A stretch of DNA of 64,000 nt from Labyrinthula sp. Ha (GCA_015227615.1 JAALGZ010000006.1:806001-870000); one strand, 5' to 3'; numbered from the stretch's first letter, positions 35,053 to 46,702 are shown. A program made the numbers and translations. The notes: generated by a model from the letters alone, not told the origin.

Positions 35053-38000
35053 TTAGGAAAGACCGTACTCTATTGCAAAGGGGACAGGGGTACACTCTTC
35101 TACAAGTAGATCAAATCGAAAGCCTTGCATACAATCCAGATTCTCTGTCTCTTCTGAGGGCCCAGCCCTAGGTATCTGCACTATTATTTCACCAGATGAG
35201 TCCGAATGGAGAGTTGACTTGGAAAATGTTTTCTTTGGAAAGGTTGGGTGGAAGTTACGTCTCATAGGATATAGAGATTTCTTAGAAATGCGAAACCAGA
35301 AATCAAGTTGCCCCTTGTTTGTTATTACTATCTTCAACCAATATTTAACACCAGGGTCCAAATTTACGGCGTATTCATTCCGGTTGCTACAATATTCTAA
35401 AGTCAACCAATTTGTATCATGCTCAGTTTGTTCCTCCCTAGTGAAAACTTGCAACTCAAAGTTCGGTTTCTCCACAACGGCCTTGTAGCAAAAATGATAT
35501 GGTATATTATGGTAGTTAGTATTGATGTCAAACATTTCCAAAACTCGACCTTCCTTGCTGGGAACGAAAAAATAATTTATAGTCTTTTTACTATTTGGTA
35601 GAAGTGAAAGTTTTCTTCTAGCCATCGTCTTATTATTCTTATTTCCTGCAGATGAAGGTTTTAATATTAGGTTCATTTCAGTGTGGCTATAATTATAAAC
35701 TGTGAACTTGATTATTACTTTCTTCCGAACCATAATAACACCAAGATCAGTTAATGGTGGCCAAATATACAATAATGGACTGTATTCTGTTAAAGAGAAA
35801 TATATGCAGTTAGAAATGTTGTAACGTGGTATATTAATAGTTGATATATTTTTAAAGCAGGAAACAGATTTCCAAAGAGAGATGCTCTGTGCGTTCTTTG
35901 ACGTGTTATCATCACGGATACTGCGACCCTCTAGGGCATAAAATACTTTCGAGCACCCATTACCCAAGATTTTGTTAATTTTGCTGCGAGAAGTGAGCCT
36001 CAGCTTTTCCTCATCTTCCTTTAGATTCACCCCAGTACTCAAATAAAAAACAACATCTTCAGTGCAGAAATTATGGCACAAGAAAAAGAGCACTTCCTTC
36101 TTGCAACTAATTGACTTATACATTTGTACCTCAACTTGTTCCCCCTTTTCAGGACTATACTCGAGGAAATGTGCTTTCCTCGGTAAAGGCTCAAAAGAAA
36201 GTACAGGAAAATAACTTATTCCAGAGAGTGCAATGGATATTATTTCTTCTTTGTTGACAAGAAGAGAACAAGACGCTGAATATGCCAAGGCCTTGAAACC
36301 AGGAGCAAAACTAATGGTAACAGTGAGGTCTGACTTTCCAGGTAACATAAAAGAGGACTTATGCACATAGAAACTGTCAGTGGGTTCCACTTGAACTTCA
36401 ACTCTATGTTGCACTGAGTTCGAGTTTCTCAAAGAAAGTGTCTTCGATGTCGTCACAGTGGCGGCACAAACTCCAAAGTTACAGACATCAAGCTTTTGTG
36501 TAAAAGGCGAACCCTCAAAACTGTATGAGAGGGCAACTTTTTCTTGCGACAACTGGATCTCAACTTGAAATTCAGTTCTTAGCTCTTGTTCAGGTTCAAC
36601 AATGTTATATTTGGGTTCATCGCAAGAGAAAATTTCATATGAATCAAAATTATAACCTTCAATCACACGTGATTCAGACTTCACATCAGGCTTTTGTTGT
36701 TGATTTTCTATCATACAACCCTTTACCTCAAATAGTAGAGTAAAACCCAAGGGCAAAACTTTGCTAGACTTCGCAACAATGACAACGTGTTGGGAAGAGC
36801 CTGAAGCTAGATGAAACAACATCGGTGAAACAACTACTTCAACGCTCTTAGAGTTGAGCTCTCTTAGGTTTTTAACCTCCAAGTGAACTCGAACAAGACA
36901 CGGAGAGTCATTTTGAAGCAAAACTTCCCTGCAAACTGTTTCCTGTAGCGGATTAAACATAAATGCAGTTGCGCAATTAAGACTGTATAGTAGAATCTGC
37001 TCTTTTTCCAAGAACTTATGAGAAAAGTTTCCTCTCGGGGAAAGAGGGTAAAGTAAACAATGCTCAGATGCTAAATCAGCTCTTAACTGATTTTTTTCAA
37101 CACAGTGGCACAAACAGTCTAGACGAAGGTTCAACCCTGAAATTTCGTCAGATACAAAGAAAAACGTTGCAGAAAAATCCTTTTCTGGCTGGAGCGTTGT
37201 AGCAGGACCCACGCTGACGCAAAATTCATAGGTTTGACCCTCTTCAACTTGAAGTATTTCCAACTCAGTAGTGTGGCCCACCAGGGAAATTCCAAACTGA
37301 ACTCCTTCATCAGACGATACTTCCTTCATTACTCTGAGACTTAGTGGTTTGCCCCAAGGAAGAATATAACGGAAGGTGACCTTTTTTTTATGAATCTTGC
37401 AACCAATAAAATCAAGATATCCGAAGTCTAGTTTTGAATGACTAAGTTCAAATTTTGGCAATGTATAACTGGCTTCCACGTCAAACTCTAAGCAATCAGG
37501 TTCCCAATCGCATTTTGGAATTGTCAATAATATAGAGGCTTTGACCCTGGCCCGGACTAGATCCCCTGCGACTTCTTCAGTCAACAAACAATGGCAATTA
37601 ACTATTTGTTGATCAAGCTCAGCTATTCTTAACTCTGTCCTAGTGTCTCCATTCTCGAAACTGAACCTTGAGTGCTTCGTTGAGGTATTTATTAACACTA
37701 GATCTACAACTATTGGTAAAGAGCTTGTATTTACAACACGAAAGCTTTGAATTGGTGGTGCTAAAAACTGATTCCCGAATGACAAAACTGGAAATGTGCC
37801 TGATTGCTTTGTACCACTGGAGTAAAATACTGAGCTTCCACTTTGAAGAAGATTATCTAAGGTTGTGCCAACCACTGGAGAGTACTTCATGAGATTTATG
37901 TCAACAACGTTTTGAAATGGAAAAACTGAGCTGAGACGTTTGCACTCCATTCCTGGAACTGTGAAAGTTCCAACACAATTTATTAAGATTTCATACTTCT

Positions 38001-41000
38001 TCATCTGTGGCTCTTTCTTCAAGGATTTTACGTTACCAATAGTTAATTTGAATGTAGAGTGAAAACTTCCACATGACTTAGCAACAAAGGATACTTGAAG
38101 CTCTTTCTTGGATTTTGGTTCTACTAGAAAACTTTCGTCATTGATCCAAAATGGAAAGGCACTCAAATCTTCAGTTGCATTAACTGCTGGTAGCACTGAT
38201 ACTTCACCTTCAAACGCCGTTCTTCCATTGTTCTTTAATGATAATACTCTTGTAATCTTAGCTTCACCAGTTGAGGAATAAACATCTTTTGCAAAAAAAT
38301 ATGTTGTACCAAAATCTACAACTGACTCAGGTTCGATACTAAACTCAGGAAGAGATGTCTCGAATGTGACTCCAAGTGGACATGTGAATACTGTTCGTTG
38401 TCGAAATCTACCTTTCGTGCTGTTTGGAGCTTCCAAGACATTCAGGTAACTGCTTTGAAAATCGCTTACAAAGGAGCATCTTGTAGCGCTAACAGCTTGC
38501 ATCGTTACTGTAACTGATTGCCCTGGCAAAATATCGAACCTTCTTGGTGAAAATGAGAATATTCGATAAGCATTGCCAGTGGGTTTCTTCCTTGTTTTCA
38601 ACTCCACAGTGAATGAGATTTTCTTTTCATTTCTTAGTTGAAATGAGAGCTTCTTTTTTTCATTAACATTGGCAAATCCAAAGTCCAAGAATGGAGCAGA
38701 AAGTTTCTTATCACTGAATAGGAAACTAAGCTCAGGGGATATTACTTCGTACTCAAGTTTGGCAGTTTCTTGAAACACAGTATTTTCTGACCGGTAAAAC
38801 ACCACAAGGGAATGTGAATATTGTCCTTCGCGTTGCGATAAGAATTCTGTTCCGAGGAAAGCCTTTTTTCCAGACTTCAAGCTACCTTTCATCTTTCCTA
38901 CTTTGAAAAAATACTCATCTTGGTCTTGCTTTGTCATTGTTTCCACCCACCAGGATAGATTTAACTTTCCTTTATTCCGTAAGACCAGGCTCTGTCTTTC
39001 TTTTAATCCAGTGAATGAAACTAATCTCTCAGAGTAAGGGTTGCAAAGTTGGAGTACAGGCTCAGCAGCGATTCCAGTTAGTTCTATCTGATTGGTCATT
39101 TTTTCATCAACGATCAAGCCCATGCGGGCACTATACACGCCAACCTCGTTCGGCAAGAAAGAAACCTTCACGAATGTGCTCTTGCCAGGAAGAAGTCCAA
39201 ACTCACTAGGAGAAAACGAGAATACCATGGGCTGTTGCTGTCCCTTTTTAGCAGTGCTTGGATTCAACAGAAACATTACTTTGACTGCTTGTATCTTACC
39301 AGTGTTCTCAACTCTAATGGTTTTGGAAATTGGAGTCAGATCGTAACAGAGAGTCCCAAAATCATAAGAATCGGAGATTTCTTCTCCACAGTTTTCGTGA
39401 AACAATCTAACTTCAGCTTCGGCGCATAAGTAGCTCACGTCTAATGTTCTTAATCCCCCTCCAGGGTATGATAAGAACATCAATCTCGACTTATAAAGTC
39501 CCAGTTTCATTGGACAAAGACACAAACTAATATCAATATGGTCGTTGGCATTTATTTCTATTACTCCAGATATGTCGTTCACACTTGTGTCATTCAAACA
39601 GAACGCAAACCCTTTACGAGGCACCCATGAATCCGCGGAGATCTTGTCAGAATTAAGAACCTCAAACACTTCTGTGCTCGACGTGGTTTGCTTTATTTTC
39701 CAAAGTTGTATCACTTGCTTAAGCATAATATTCACTTTTTGCTTCAGATCAATAAACGAAAAATTATCTGAGAACAAAATGTCTTGCATGAAAGTGAAAC
39801 TGTCAGTTGAACTACAACATTTTTTAAACAAGTCACGATACGTCTCATATTTCTTCTCCTCAACAGCAAATGAGTTTTCAGAGAGGTCGATAGAGCAGTC
39901 TAAATTAAAATTCTGGAGTACAGCAGTCGCTCGCTTGCGTAGTATGTCAAACCTCTTCGTCTGTTCTAAATTTGGCTCGTACAGCTCTACAAAACAGGTT
40001 CTGATAGTAGTTTTTGAGGAAAGGAACGTCTGCAACTCTCTATCTGGAATACTATTCGGGTATATACCCAAAATGCAACCAGCTGGAAGCGAAGAAAGAT
40101 TGTCCATATTTCTTAGTTCAACAAATGTAACGCTTAACTTCATGGCCAATATAGTCCCAAAGACTACAGTTACTGCCTTGCACTGACCTAGAATGAGTAT
40201 TCCGGGTACTGCGTTTTGAGGATTCGTAACAATGCCTATACACATCTGCTCTGTCTTGACCGGAAGAACAGGGTAGGTACAGATTTCCAAGTTTTGAAGA
40301 TCTTTCTCTCTAAACATCAACATATCCTCAGGTGACTCAGACTTAAGCAACATCTCTTTTGGGAACACACCTGAGGTTGGAAAGACTATTGCTACTGGGA
40401 AAGGGTTAGGATTGAAAACTAATATTTTTTTGTTTGTGTCACTCCTTATTCTGCACGGGGGAAACTCCAGGGAATTCTGAGTTATGGTCATATTGTCGTA
40501 TTGAAAGTTAATTTCTGGTTTAAGAACAGAAGACTTGACCTTAAGCACTCTCACAAAGAAGGAATCCTTTACAGTGAACCTTATTTTGAAACTCTGTGAA
40601 TTCTGTCTTTTTGCAAATCCAATTACTACAAAAATTCTAACGAGTCCTTCTTGGAAAGGGTCAAGGGCGAGAACTGTAGGGGCAAGGTACACCGCGACAT
40701 TATTACTCTTTGATACCACACAAAGACTTGTAACCAAGGCCACACTTGTAATATTTGCAATGAAAACTGTCTGAACTCTACAGCAGCCTTCAACTGTTGG
40801 TTCCAATTGTATCTCAGAAGGGATTTGTACCTCTGGCAAAACGTTCTTTACATTAAGATAAATACGTGAGGAGAACCCTTTGTGCAAACTGATATCTAAC
40901 CAAAACTTACTACTGTTAACGACATTAATGGCCTCTTTTAAAGTTTCAACGCAATGAAACGAGTCTTCGGAAACTTTTAGAACGTATATAATCATTACGT

Positions 41001-44000
41001 CCCTCTTTTTCTTCTCAACTGACTGACCTTGCAAGGGTGCTACAGTTACTTCCAGGTTCGTACACAGTAAGAGCACAAGTTTCTGAAGATTAATATCTAA
41101 ACCCTCGAAAAGGTCTTTATTTAATTCATACGAAAACCTAAAATTAATCAGAAAATCTGGCTCTTTGAAAAGAATTATAAGAGGAAAGCTCAATTTGTGG
41201 CCCAATGCGATACACCCCAACTCTAGTTCGTAACAGAAAATTGGTGAAGAGAATGTAAGGCTCCTCTCGAATATGCCCATCAACTTATACTTAACCATGT
41301 TCATTAAACAAGTCTTTAGCAAGTCAGCAGAAACAGTAGTCTTGTCAAAAACTTTGTTGAAAAAAACTAAGAGACGGTGATTAACTTTTTCAAACATTGG
41401 AGGCTTCGAAAATTCACCCACTGAAGTTGGCATAGGTAGTAAAGATTCTCCATAGTTGTGTTTAACAGAATTATTTTGTATTTCGAACTCAATTTGAGAG
41501 AAAGCTACAGGTAGCACATTAAACAATACTGCGTTCCAATAACTGCTACATGTAAGATCTAGATGAATTTCCTCCTTAACCTGGCCAGCTCCATTACCTG
41601 CTGTAAATGAAATATCTAAAAAAGATTTCAAAATTTCTGGACTGGAGTTACTGTATGTAACTATAAGTACAGTTTGCTGGTTAGGTTCTACAGAGCCGGA
41701 GAGTGAGCTAATATTTATATGGTCAGCTATGTTTTGAGGAACAATAATAGAGAAAACAAAGCTGCTTGTTCCGGAATTCAATATAGACAACTCTTTTGTG
41801 CAACTTTCAAATAATGATACCTCGCCAAAGTCTAATACCTTGTTCGGATGGATTAAAGGTTTGAGGTAGCCCTCTCTACCTGAGATTTTAACTTCATACC
41901 TAGGCCCATCAGCAACATCGCATATCAAATCAGCAATTGCATTGTCAACTTCAAAAACCCGTAGAAAAGAGAAGAAATATATATTTAGCACCATTTTACC
42001 CCCTGGCAGGAGAATGCCCTGGAGAGGAAACACACTGAAAATGTTTTTTTGCTGCCGAAGCTCAAAATCTATCTCCGCAGTCTGCTCAGAAACGTTATGA
42101 ATTAGAACAGACTTGACTGCCAAAGAATTCATAAGAATTGCTCCAAAATCTACATTGAAGACAGAGAGTTTCAGGTCCGCAAAACGAATTCTAGCTCGCA
42201 CATCTAAATTTTGAGTGAAACCATTGTCCAAGCTCGTAAATATGATGGAGGAACTAACATCTATGCTTTCCCTAGGGAATGGAGATTTCAAATCCATGTA
42301 AACTTGCAGGAATACTCTGTCTTCGGATTTGATTACAAGTTTAGAATGACTTATACGAAAAGGATATGAAGTATCTACAGAAAATTTTGAAGAAAGCTTC
42401 GAAGAGTTGAAGACCTCAAATGTAGAAACAAGAGATCCATCACAAACTTCATTATCAAAGTTTTTTCCAGTCACAAAGATACCCACCGGGCTAGGATGAA
42501 AAATTAAATCTGGCCTTATAAAGGTACCTTTGACAGTAAGTTTATGCAGTCGCAAGTTTTTCCAACTGTTCCTTTTCTTCTGCTGCAAGTAGATCAATAC
42601 TTTGGAATGAGCTTCGATTATATTCTTGCATGTGCAACTTATGATAAAGGTGCAGGAACATCCAGGCTCAATGCTGACCTCTGTCGGTTCAATAGAGAAA
42701 TTTTCTCCTAAAACTGAAGTAGTCACTTCTTGCGCTAGGAGTAGGCGCTGCACCTTATGACCGACATTGTCCACGCTAAAGTGCAGCCTTTTGACCTCTC
42801 TTGTATAAACATACCCAAAATCAATAGTGGCAACTTCGTCACTGGAAAACCACGTATGCGGGAACCGCAGTGTATGCCCAACGCCAATTACACTTACAAT
42901 GGCTAGAAGGTTATCAAGGTTCCTCCCTTGGTCAATTATAAAGGCAACCTTAGCTTCAGCTCTTCCTAAGTAACAGGGGTTACAGAGTATGTTGATTGGT
43001 GTAGCAGTGAAAGGGTCAAGAGCAATTTGTGCTTCAACAATACCGAACGTGTTTGTCGAATTATGTAGGAGAAACATACAAACTTTAGCAGAGATAGGCG
43101 ATTCGTTCTTAACAAATACTGTCTTTGCATGTGTAGCCAGACACTTCCCTTTCCCGAAAGATATCTCTCTAAGCGGAGAACTTAATTTAGAATCTCCATA
43201 AAGGACTATTCTTGGCCCTCTTACATAAGCTTGTATCAAGATAGAGTGTGGTATAGAGAAGCCTTTAACAAATACATCGATTTTTCTTGTAAGGGCTCCT
43301 ATTCTTGTAAAAGCAATATGTATATCGAACCACGACAAGGATTCTGAGGGCAACACTTGGTTGCCGCATGGAAGTTGAAGCTTTATGCCATAATCTTCAT
43401 CATTGAGCACATTGTCATCATCGTTGCTTATCATCTCACTGAGCGGCCTTTCGCGAAGCTCAACCCGAGCAAATACTGATGACTCATTTCGCAGCCCCAC
43501 CTGAAAAGTTTTTCTCTCTCCAATAAAATTCTGCCCAAGATCAAAAACTTCTTCTTGAGGTGCCTGGGACTCGGATCCGACCGACTTGTTGGAGCCAAAC
43601 TTAGCAACCTGACCCCTAATCTGTTGCATAATATTCTCCTTAGAGCTCTGATGAGAGATTGTGGCAGAAAGAGAAGGGAAACGTTCAGGTTCAATTGATG
43701 TACGTGCTAAAATTCCTTTTCCGTAACAAGATATTCTGCTTGGAGATTCGCAGAACTCAACTAGAAGGCAAATAACAGCGGACAAAAATATTTTGCGTGT
43801 TGGGCAGAACTTTAGTTCAACTTGCTGTTTCTGAAAAGGGTTCACCCTTGCCCTAATTGGAAACACTGATAAACATTCGTCTATATAACTCTTGTTAGAT
43901 GCATCCTGGTTGCAAGAAAGTATAATGGGAACTCTGCTCTTGTTTTCCAAGCATACAGTGACTTTTTTTTCAAAAGAGATGCCAACACATCCGAAATTTA

Positions 44001-45465
44001 CTTCTCGAGTACTAATGTTGAAGCAAGGCGGAATAATGTTTCCCCTAACGTAAAATAAACAAGGTTTCAGGGCGCCATAGAGGACAAATTCTACTGCATG
44101 TGACTGCCTACCAATGCACGTAGATGCCACATGAACCTTAAGAGATACAGATGATCCTTTACTTACACGATTCACTTCACACTCGACCTCTATTGATTCT
44201 AACTTCGAAGACAAGGAAAACAAGGCATCTATTTCCCCGACATTTCGAAGTTGAACATTAAACGTTTGTCTTTCAGTCACAAAAAGATTTCCAAAATTTA
44301 TTATGGAAGGGGAAAACTTTACTTCAGGGCCCATTCCTGTCCCGGAAGCTCTCAGTACAAGTGCGTGTTCTCGCCCACTCACATAAATTTTGAATTTTAC
44401 CCTAGCAACTATAGAGAAAACTGGGCAGAAAAAGATTGATATATTCTTTATAGACTTACTCCATATTTTGTCAGTTTTAGGAAAGACTTTCCAGCTGCCT
44501 TTAAACTCTTCGATTTGAGCTTGTGAAAGTTTGGAACGTGCAAAATCAGTTTTGCTGAACTCCGGTTTTATTTCGAAAGATATAGGGACATCAGAATCGT
44601 TTCTAATAAAGAATTGTTTTTCCAGGCTTAAAGAAACAAAACATGAGCCAAAACTCAGTTTTTGCTCACTTAATGAAACGTTGATTTCATTGGACTTGAC
44701 CCAAATACTTGTCTTATGCAGATTCTTCTCCGAGAAATCACCATATATTTTGTTACCATCACAATACCAGATCATGAGATCAAAATTAAACACACTTTTC
44801 TTCTTAGGTTCGCAGCTCAGTGTTAATTGAGCACTCTTACCTGAAAGTATTGACAACTTTTCCGGTTTAACAGATATGAGACATCCAGGTGAGGAAAATA
44901 ACTCACAAAAAATTAGTAAACTTGAATGACCGGTGTTTCTAATTAATACTGTTTTCTGAGTAGTGCAATTTACTGGCACCTGATTGAACTCCACTTCCTT
45001 AGGTACTCTCAACTCAGACAAAACTCCTCGAGCTTGCACATCAATTGAAAAGACCTCAGATTCAGAATGGAAGATTAATTTTTCATCGCAGTCTTGATGG
45101 TTTCTTGCGTAGAAAGATATTCGAAAGCACGCCTCGATACCAGGAGCAAGTCTATATCCATCATTGGATATTTCTGTCAAGGACATGTGTGCATCAACAA
45201 AGTGAACAGAAAACACATCAGATTCAAACGGCTTTGCAACAATCCTCCTTGGATAAGCATCGAGATTCTTTACCTTAATTAGTTTGGTTTCCTCTTTGAA
45301 CACCTCGTAGTTTCTAAACACTACTTTCTGCGGGGTAACCGAAAACATAAAGTTATTATTACCCAGTTTGACTTGTCTTGAAATCTTTGTATGAAAAGTA
45401 TGATCATGCAAAGGGTATCTCCTATGAATCTGAGGCTTTGCGAGTTGTTTCTTTTTTTCTTTCAT
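35053..45465 (-). CDS. HYDIN: HYDIN-like central-pair apparatus protein (ASH/MSP repeats)
   Basis: This single-exon gene codes for 3470 residues. The protein is a chain of ASH/MSP-type immunoglobulin-like domains, seen as repeated units of the form F-G-x(8-12)-(F/V)-x-(L/I)-x-N-x-(G/S), for example INFGNLFVTERQTF near residue 390 and VNFGCVGISFEKK near 490. The N terminus (FRNYEVF...PRRIV, then APGIEACFRISFYA) follows the order of the HYDIN N-terminal domain closely. HYDIN sits on the C2 microtubule of the axonemal central pair and is needed for ciliary bending. Vertebrate HYDIN is about 5100 residues, so this one is clearly shorter; CFAP47 is the main alternative, but the N-terminal pattern favours HYDIN. 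The ATG at 45465 is chosen; the open frame above it reaches only TTG and then a stop at 45484-45486. An AACCGTT element lies 14 bp upstream. Confidence 0.88.
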   Translation of the reverse strand: MKEKKKQLAKPQIHRRYPLHDHTFHTKISRQVKLGNNNFMFSVTPQKVVFRNYEVFKEETKLIKVKNLDAYPRRIVAKPFESDVFSVHFVDAHMSLTEISNDGYRLAPGIEACFRISFYARNHQDCDEKLIFHSESEVFSIDVQARGVLSELRVPKEVEFNQVPVNCTTQKTVLIRNTGHSSLLIFCELFSSPGCLISVKPEKLSILSGKSAQLTLSCEPKKKSVFNFDLMIWYCDGNKIYGDFSEKNLHKTSIWVKSNEINVSLSEQKLSFGSCFVSLSLEKQFFIRNDSDVPISFEIKPEFSKTDFARSKLSQAQIEEFKGSWKVFPKTDKIWSKSIKNISIFFCPVFSIVARVKFKIYVSGREHALVLRASGTGMGPEVKFSPSIINFGNLFVTERQTFNVQLRNVGEIDALFSLSSKLESIEVECEVNRVSKGSSVSLKVHVASTCIGRQSHAVEFVLYGALKPCLFYVRGNIIPPCFNISTREVNFGCVGISFEKKVTVCLENKSRVPIILSCNQDASNKSYIDECLSVFPIRARVNPFQKQQVELKFCPTRKIFLSAVICLLVEFCESPSRISCYGKGILARTSIEPERFPSLSATISHQSSKENIMQQIRGQVAKFGSNKSVGSESQAPQEEVFDLGQNFIGERKTFQVGLRNESSVFARVELRERPLSEMISNDDDNVLNDEDYGIKLQLPCGNQVLPSESLSWFDIHIAFTRIGALTRKIDVFVKGFSIPHSILIQAYVRGPRIVLYGDSKLSSPLREISFGKGKCLATHAKTVFVKNESPISAKVCMFLLHNSTNTFGIVEAQIALDPFTATPINILCNPCYLGRAEAKVAFIIDQGRNLDNLLAIVSVIGVGHTLRFPHTWFSSDEVATIDFGYVYTREVKRLHFSVDNVGHKVQRLLLAQEVTTSVLGENFSIEPTEVSIEPGCSCTFIISCTCKNIIEAHSKVLIYLQQKKRNSWKNLRLHKLTVKGTFIRPDLIFHPSPVGIFVTGKNFDNEVCDGSLVSTFEVFNSSKLSSKFSVDTSYPFRISHSKLVIKSEDRVFLQVYMDLKSPFPRESIDVSSSIIFTSLDNGFTQNLDVRARIRFADLKLSVFNVDFGAILMNSLAVKSVLIHNVSEQTAEIDFELRQQKNIFSVFPLQGILLPGGKMVLNIYFFSFLRVFEVDNAIADLICDVADGPRYEVKISGREGYLKPLIHPNKVLDFGEVSLFESCTKELSILNSGTSSFVFSIIVPQNIADHINISSLSGSVEPNQQTVLIVTYSNSSPEILKSFLDISFTAGNGAGQVKEEIHLDLTCSSYWNAVLFNVLPVAFSQIEFEIQNNSVKHNYGESLLPMPTSVGEFSKPPMFEKVNHRLLVFFNKVFDKTTVSADLLKTCLMNMVKYKLMGIFERSLTFSSPIFCYELELGCIALGHKLSFPLIILFKEPDFLINFRFSYELNKDLFEGLDINLQKLVLLLCTNLEVTVAPLQGQSVEKKKRDVMIIYVLKVSEDSFHCVETLKEAINVVNSSKFWLDISLHKGFSSRIYLNVKNVLPEVQIPSEIQLEPTVEGCCRVQTVFIANITSVALVTSLCVVSKSNNVAVYLAPTVLALDPFQEGLVRIFVVIGFAKRQNSQSFKIRFTVKDSFFVRVLKVKSSVLKPEINFQYDNMTITQNSLEFPPCRIRSDTNKKILVFNPNPFPVAIVFPTSGVFPKEMLLKSESPEDMLMFREKDLQNLEICTYPVLPVKTEQMCIGIVTNPQNAVPGILILGQCKAVTVVFGTILAMKLSVTFVELRNMDNLSSLPAGCILGIYPNSIPDRELQTFLSSKTTIRTCFVELYEPNLEQTKRFDILRKRATAVLQNFNLDCSIDLSENSFAVEEKKYETYRDLFKKCCSSTDSFTFMQDILFSDNFSFIDLKQKVNIMLKQVIQLWKIKQTTSSTEVFEVLNSDKISADSWVPRKGFAFCLNDTSVNDISGVIEINANDHIDISLCLCPMKLGLYKSRLMFLSYPGGGLRTLDVSYLCAEAEVRLFHENCGEEISDSYDFGTLCYDLTPISKTIRVENTGKIQAVKVMFLLNPSTAKKGQQQPMVFSFSPSEFGLLPGKSTFVKVSFLPNEVGVYSARMGLIVDEKMTNQIELTGIAAEPVLQLCNPYSERLVSFTGLKERQSLVLRNKGKLNLSWWVETMTKQDQDEYFFKVGKMKGSLKSGKKAFLGTEFLSQREGQYSHSLVVFYRSENTVFQETAKLEYEVISPELSFLFSDKKLSAPFLDFGFANVNEKKKLSFQLRNEKKISFTVELKTRKKPTGNAYRIFSFSPRRFDILPGQSVTVTMQAVSATRCSFVSDFQSSYLNVLEAPNSTKGRFRQRTVFTCPLGVTFETSLPEFSIEPESVVDFGTTYFFAKDVYSSTGEAKITRVLSLKNNGRTAFEGEVSVLPAVNATEDLSAFPFWINDESFLVEPKSKKELQVSFVAKSCGSFHSTFKLTIGNVKSLKKEPQMKKYEILINCVGTFTVPGMECKRLSSVFPFQNVVDINLMKYSPVVGTTLDNLLQSGSSVFYSSGTKQSGTFPVLSFGNQFLAPPIQSFRVVNTSSLPIVVDLVLINTSTKHSRFSFENGDTRTELRIAELDQQIVNCHCLLTEEVAGDLVRARVKASILLTIPKCDWEPDCLEFDVEASYTLPKFELSHSKLDFGYLDFIGCKIHKKKVTFRYILPWGKPLSLRVMKEVSSDEGVQFGISLVGHTTELEILQVEEGQTYEFCVSVGPATTLQPEKDFSATFFFVSDEISGLNLRLDCLCHCVEKNQLRADLASEHCLLYPLSPRGNFSHKFLEKEQILLYSLNCATAFMFNPLQETVCREVLLQNDSPCLVRVHLEVKNLRELNSKSVEVVVSPMLFHLASGSSQHVVIVAKSSKVLPLGFTLLFEVKGCMIENQQQKPDVKSESRVIEGYNFDSYEIFSCDEPKYNIVEPEQELRTEFQVEIQLSQEKVALSYSFEGSPFTQKLDVCNFGVCAATVTTSKTLSLRNSNSVQHRVEVQVEPTDSFYVHKSSFMLPGKSDLTVTISFAPGFKALAYSASCSLLVNKEEIISIALSGISYFPVLSFEPLPRKAHFLEYSPEKGEQVEVQMYKSISCKKEVLFFLCHNFCTEDVVFYLSTGVNLKEDEEKLRLTSRSKINKILGNGCSKVFYALEGRSIRDDNTSKNAQSISLWKSVSCFKNISTINIPRYNISNCIYFSLTEYSPLLYIWPPLTDLGVIMVRKKVIIKFTVYNYSHTEMNLILKPSSAGNKNNKTMARRKLSLLPNSKKTINYFFVPSKEGRVLEMFDINTNYHNIPYHFCYKAVVEKPNFELQVFTREEQTEHDTNWLTLEYCSNRNEYAVNLDPGVKYWLKIVITNKGQLDFWFRISKKSLYPMRRNFHPTFPKKTFSKSTLHSDSSGEIIVQIPRAGPSEETENLDCMQGFRFDLLVEECTPVPFAIEYGLS

Positions 45466-45871
45466 CTTCAACCTTCTAAACGGTTATTACAATCTTATTG
45501 CTGTGTAGCTGCTTCCAAGCAGCTTCTCATATTCAGATCTATGAAAAAAAAATATATCATGAACCAAATTTAGCAATTCATGTGCTTAGTAAGACTAGAA
45601 CATTGGTTTACAGAAGAATTGTGGACGTTCCTCGTTGGAAGCGTTGGGATTGTTGATGTTTGTGCGAGTTCTTTGGTTTCCTGTATAAATTGTGATATTT
45701 AATAATTTTATATGGTATTTTAGTAATATGTTAGTATAGTGCTCAATTTTCCTTATGGGAATTTGGATCTATCTTAGAAACAGTTCTGGGCAATTAAGGA
45801 GTGAATCTAATTAACGGATAAACCAACAAATATTTTTGGGAAACGGAAAATTTGGAAAAAAAGAAGCCGTT
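45466..45871. other. Spacer between HYDIN-like gene and retrotransposon relic
   Basis: This 406-bp stretch must hold the HYDIN-like promoter (read on the minus strand) and perhaps the 5' leader of the retrotransposon relic. AACGGTT at 45479-45485 is the only motif I note. Confidence 0.5.
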
Positions 45872-46702
45872 ATGAGTACCGGCAACACTCAGGCAGTCTA
45901 AAGACAGTCACCAGTCAATGAAGAGCAAGATTCCAGAACAATCTCTATTGTTTCTTTGAATGTTGACCGTCTCACCTCCTACAAGCTCAGGTCTATCGAG
46001 GAATATGCCCTAACTGCCGATACAAACGTTCTTGCAATACAGGAAGATGGTAGCAACGGAGCGGAATACCTCGAAAGAGAGAGCTTCTCTAGACTAAACT
46101 GGTTTACAAAAGATATCTCAAAGAATAAAGACACAGAAATAAAGAAAATCAATATTTTAGCAACATACTTCAATAGGAACGTGGACAAAGAAGAAGAAAA
46201 AGTGTTTGATGAGGATAGCATTTTAGGTGTTAAAACTAAACTTAACTCTAGAAGCTATTATATCATCAATATCTACGCACCACACGCAGGAAAAACAGCG
46301 AAAGAATACAATCAGTTTCTAACAAGACTCCAGAAAGCAATCTCACTGAAAAGGAAAAAAACCCTCATGATAATCTTAGGTGACTGGAACGCACAAATAC
46401 TACACAACGAAGTGACCAGCAACGGAAAATATGGATACACGACAAGAACGAACAAGAACGGCAAAATAATTCGGGACTTTTTGAACAAGTACAACCTGAC
46501 CATCATCAACTTATACTGCGCTACTGGTGCAAAGAATACAAATAGTAACGTAACATACTATTCAAAGCATAAGAATAATCAGAAACGCTCAGAAACAGAT
46601 TTCATCATAGCGTGTAAAGGCAGCACCCCACTATTCCGAAAAATTCGGATAAAAAGAAAACTAGGAGAGAAAATTCACAATAGAACAAAGTTTGATCATT
46701 AA
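45872..46702 (+). pseudogene. Retrotransposon endonuclease region (broken)
   Basis: APE-type endonuclease landmarks are S-L-N-V near 45950, the I-Q-E catalytic Glu segment, N-I-Y-A-P-H, G-D-W-N-A-Q near 46380 and the C-terminal S-E-T-D-F-I-I. A TAA only nine codons after the ATG (45899) and a TAA directly after the final D-H (46700-46702) interrupt it. It nicks target DNA in active relatives; this copy is dead. Confidence 0.88.

Noticed and set aside
35419-45282. Many plus-strand open frames inside the HYDIN-like gene
   Set aside because: They are antisense shadows of a long intact coding frame, with no domains and poor composition.
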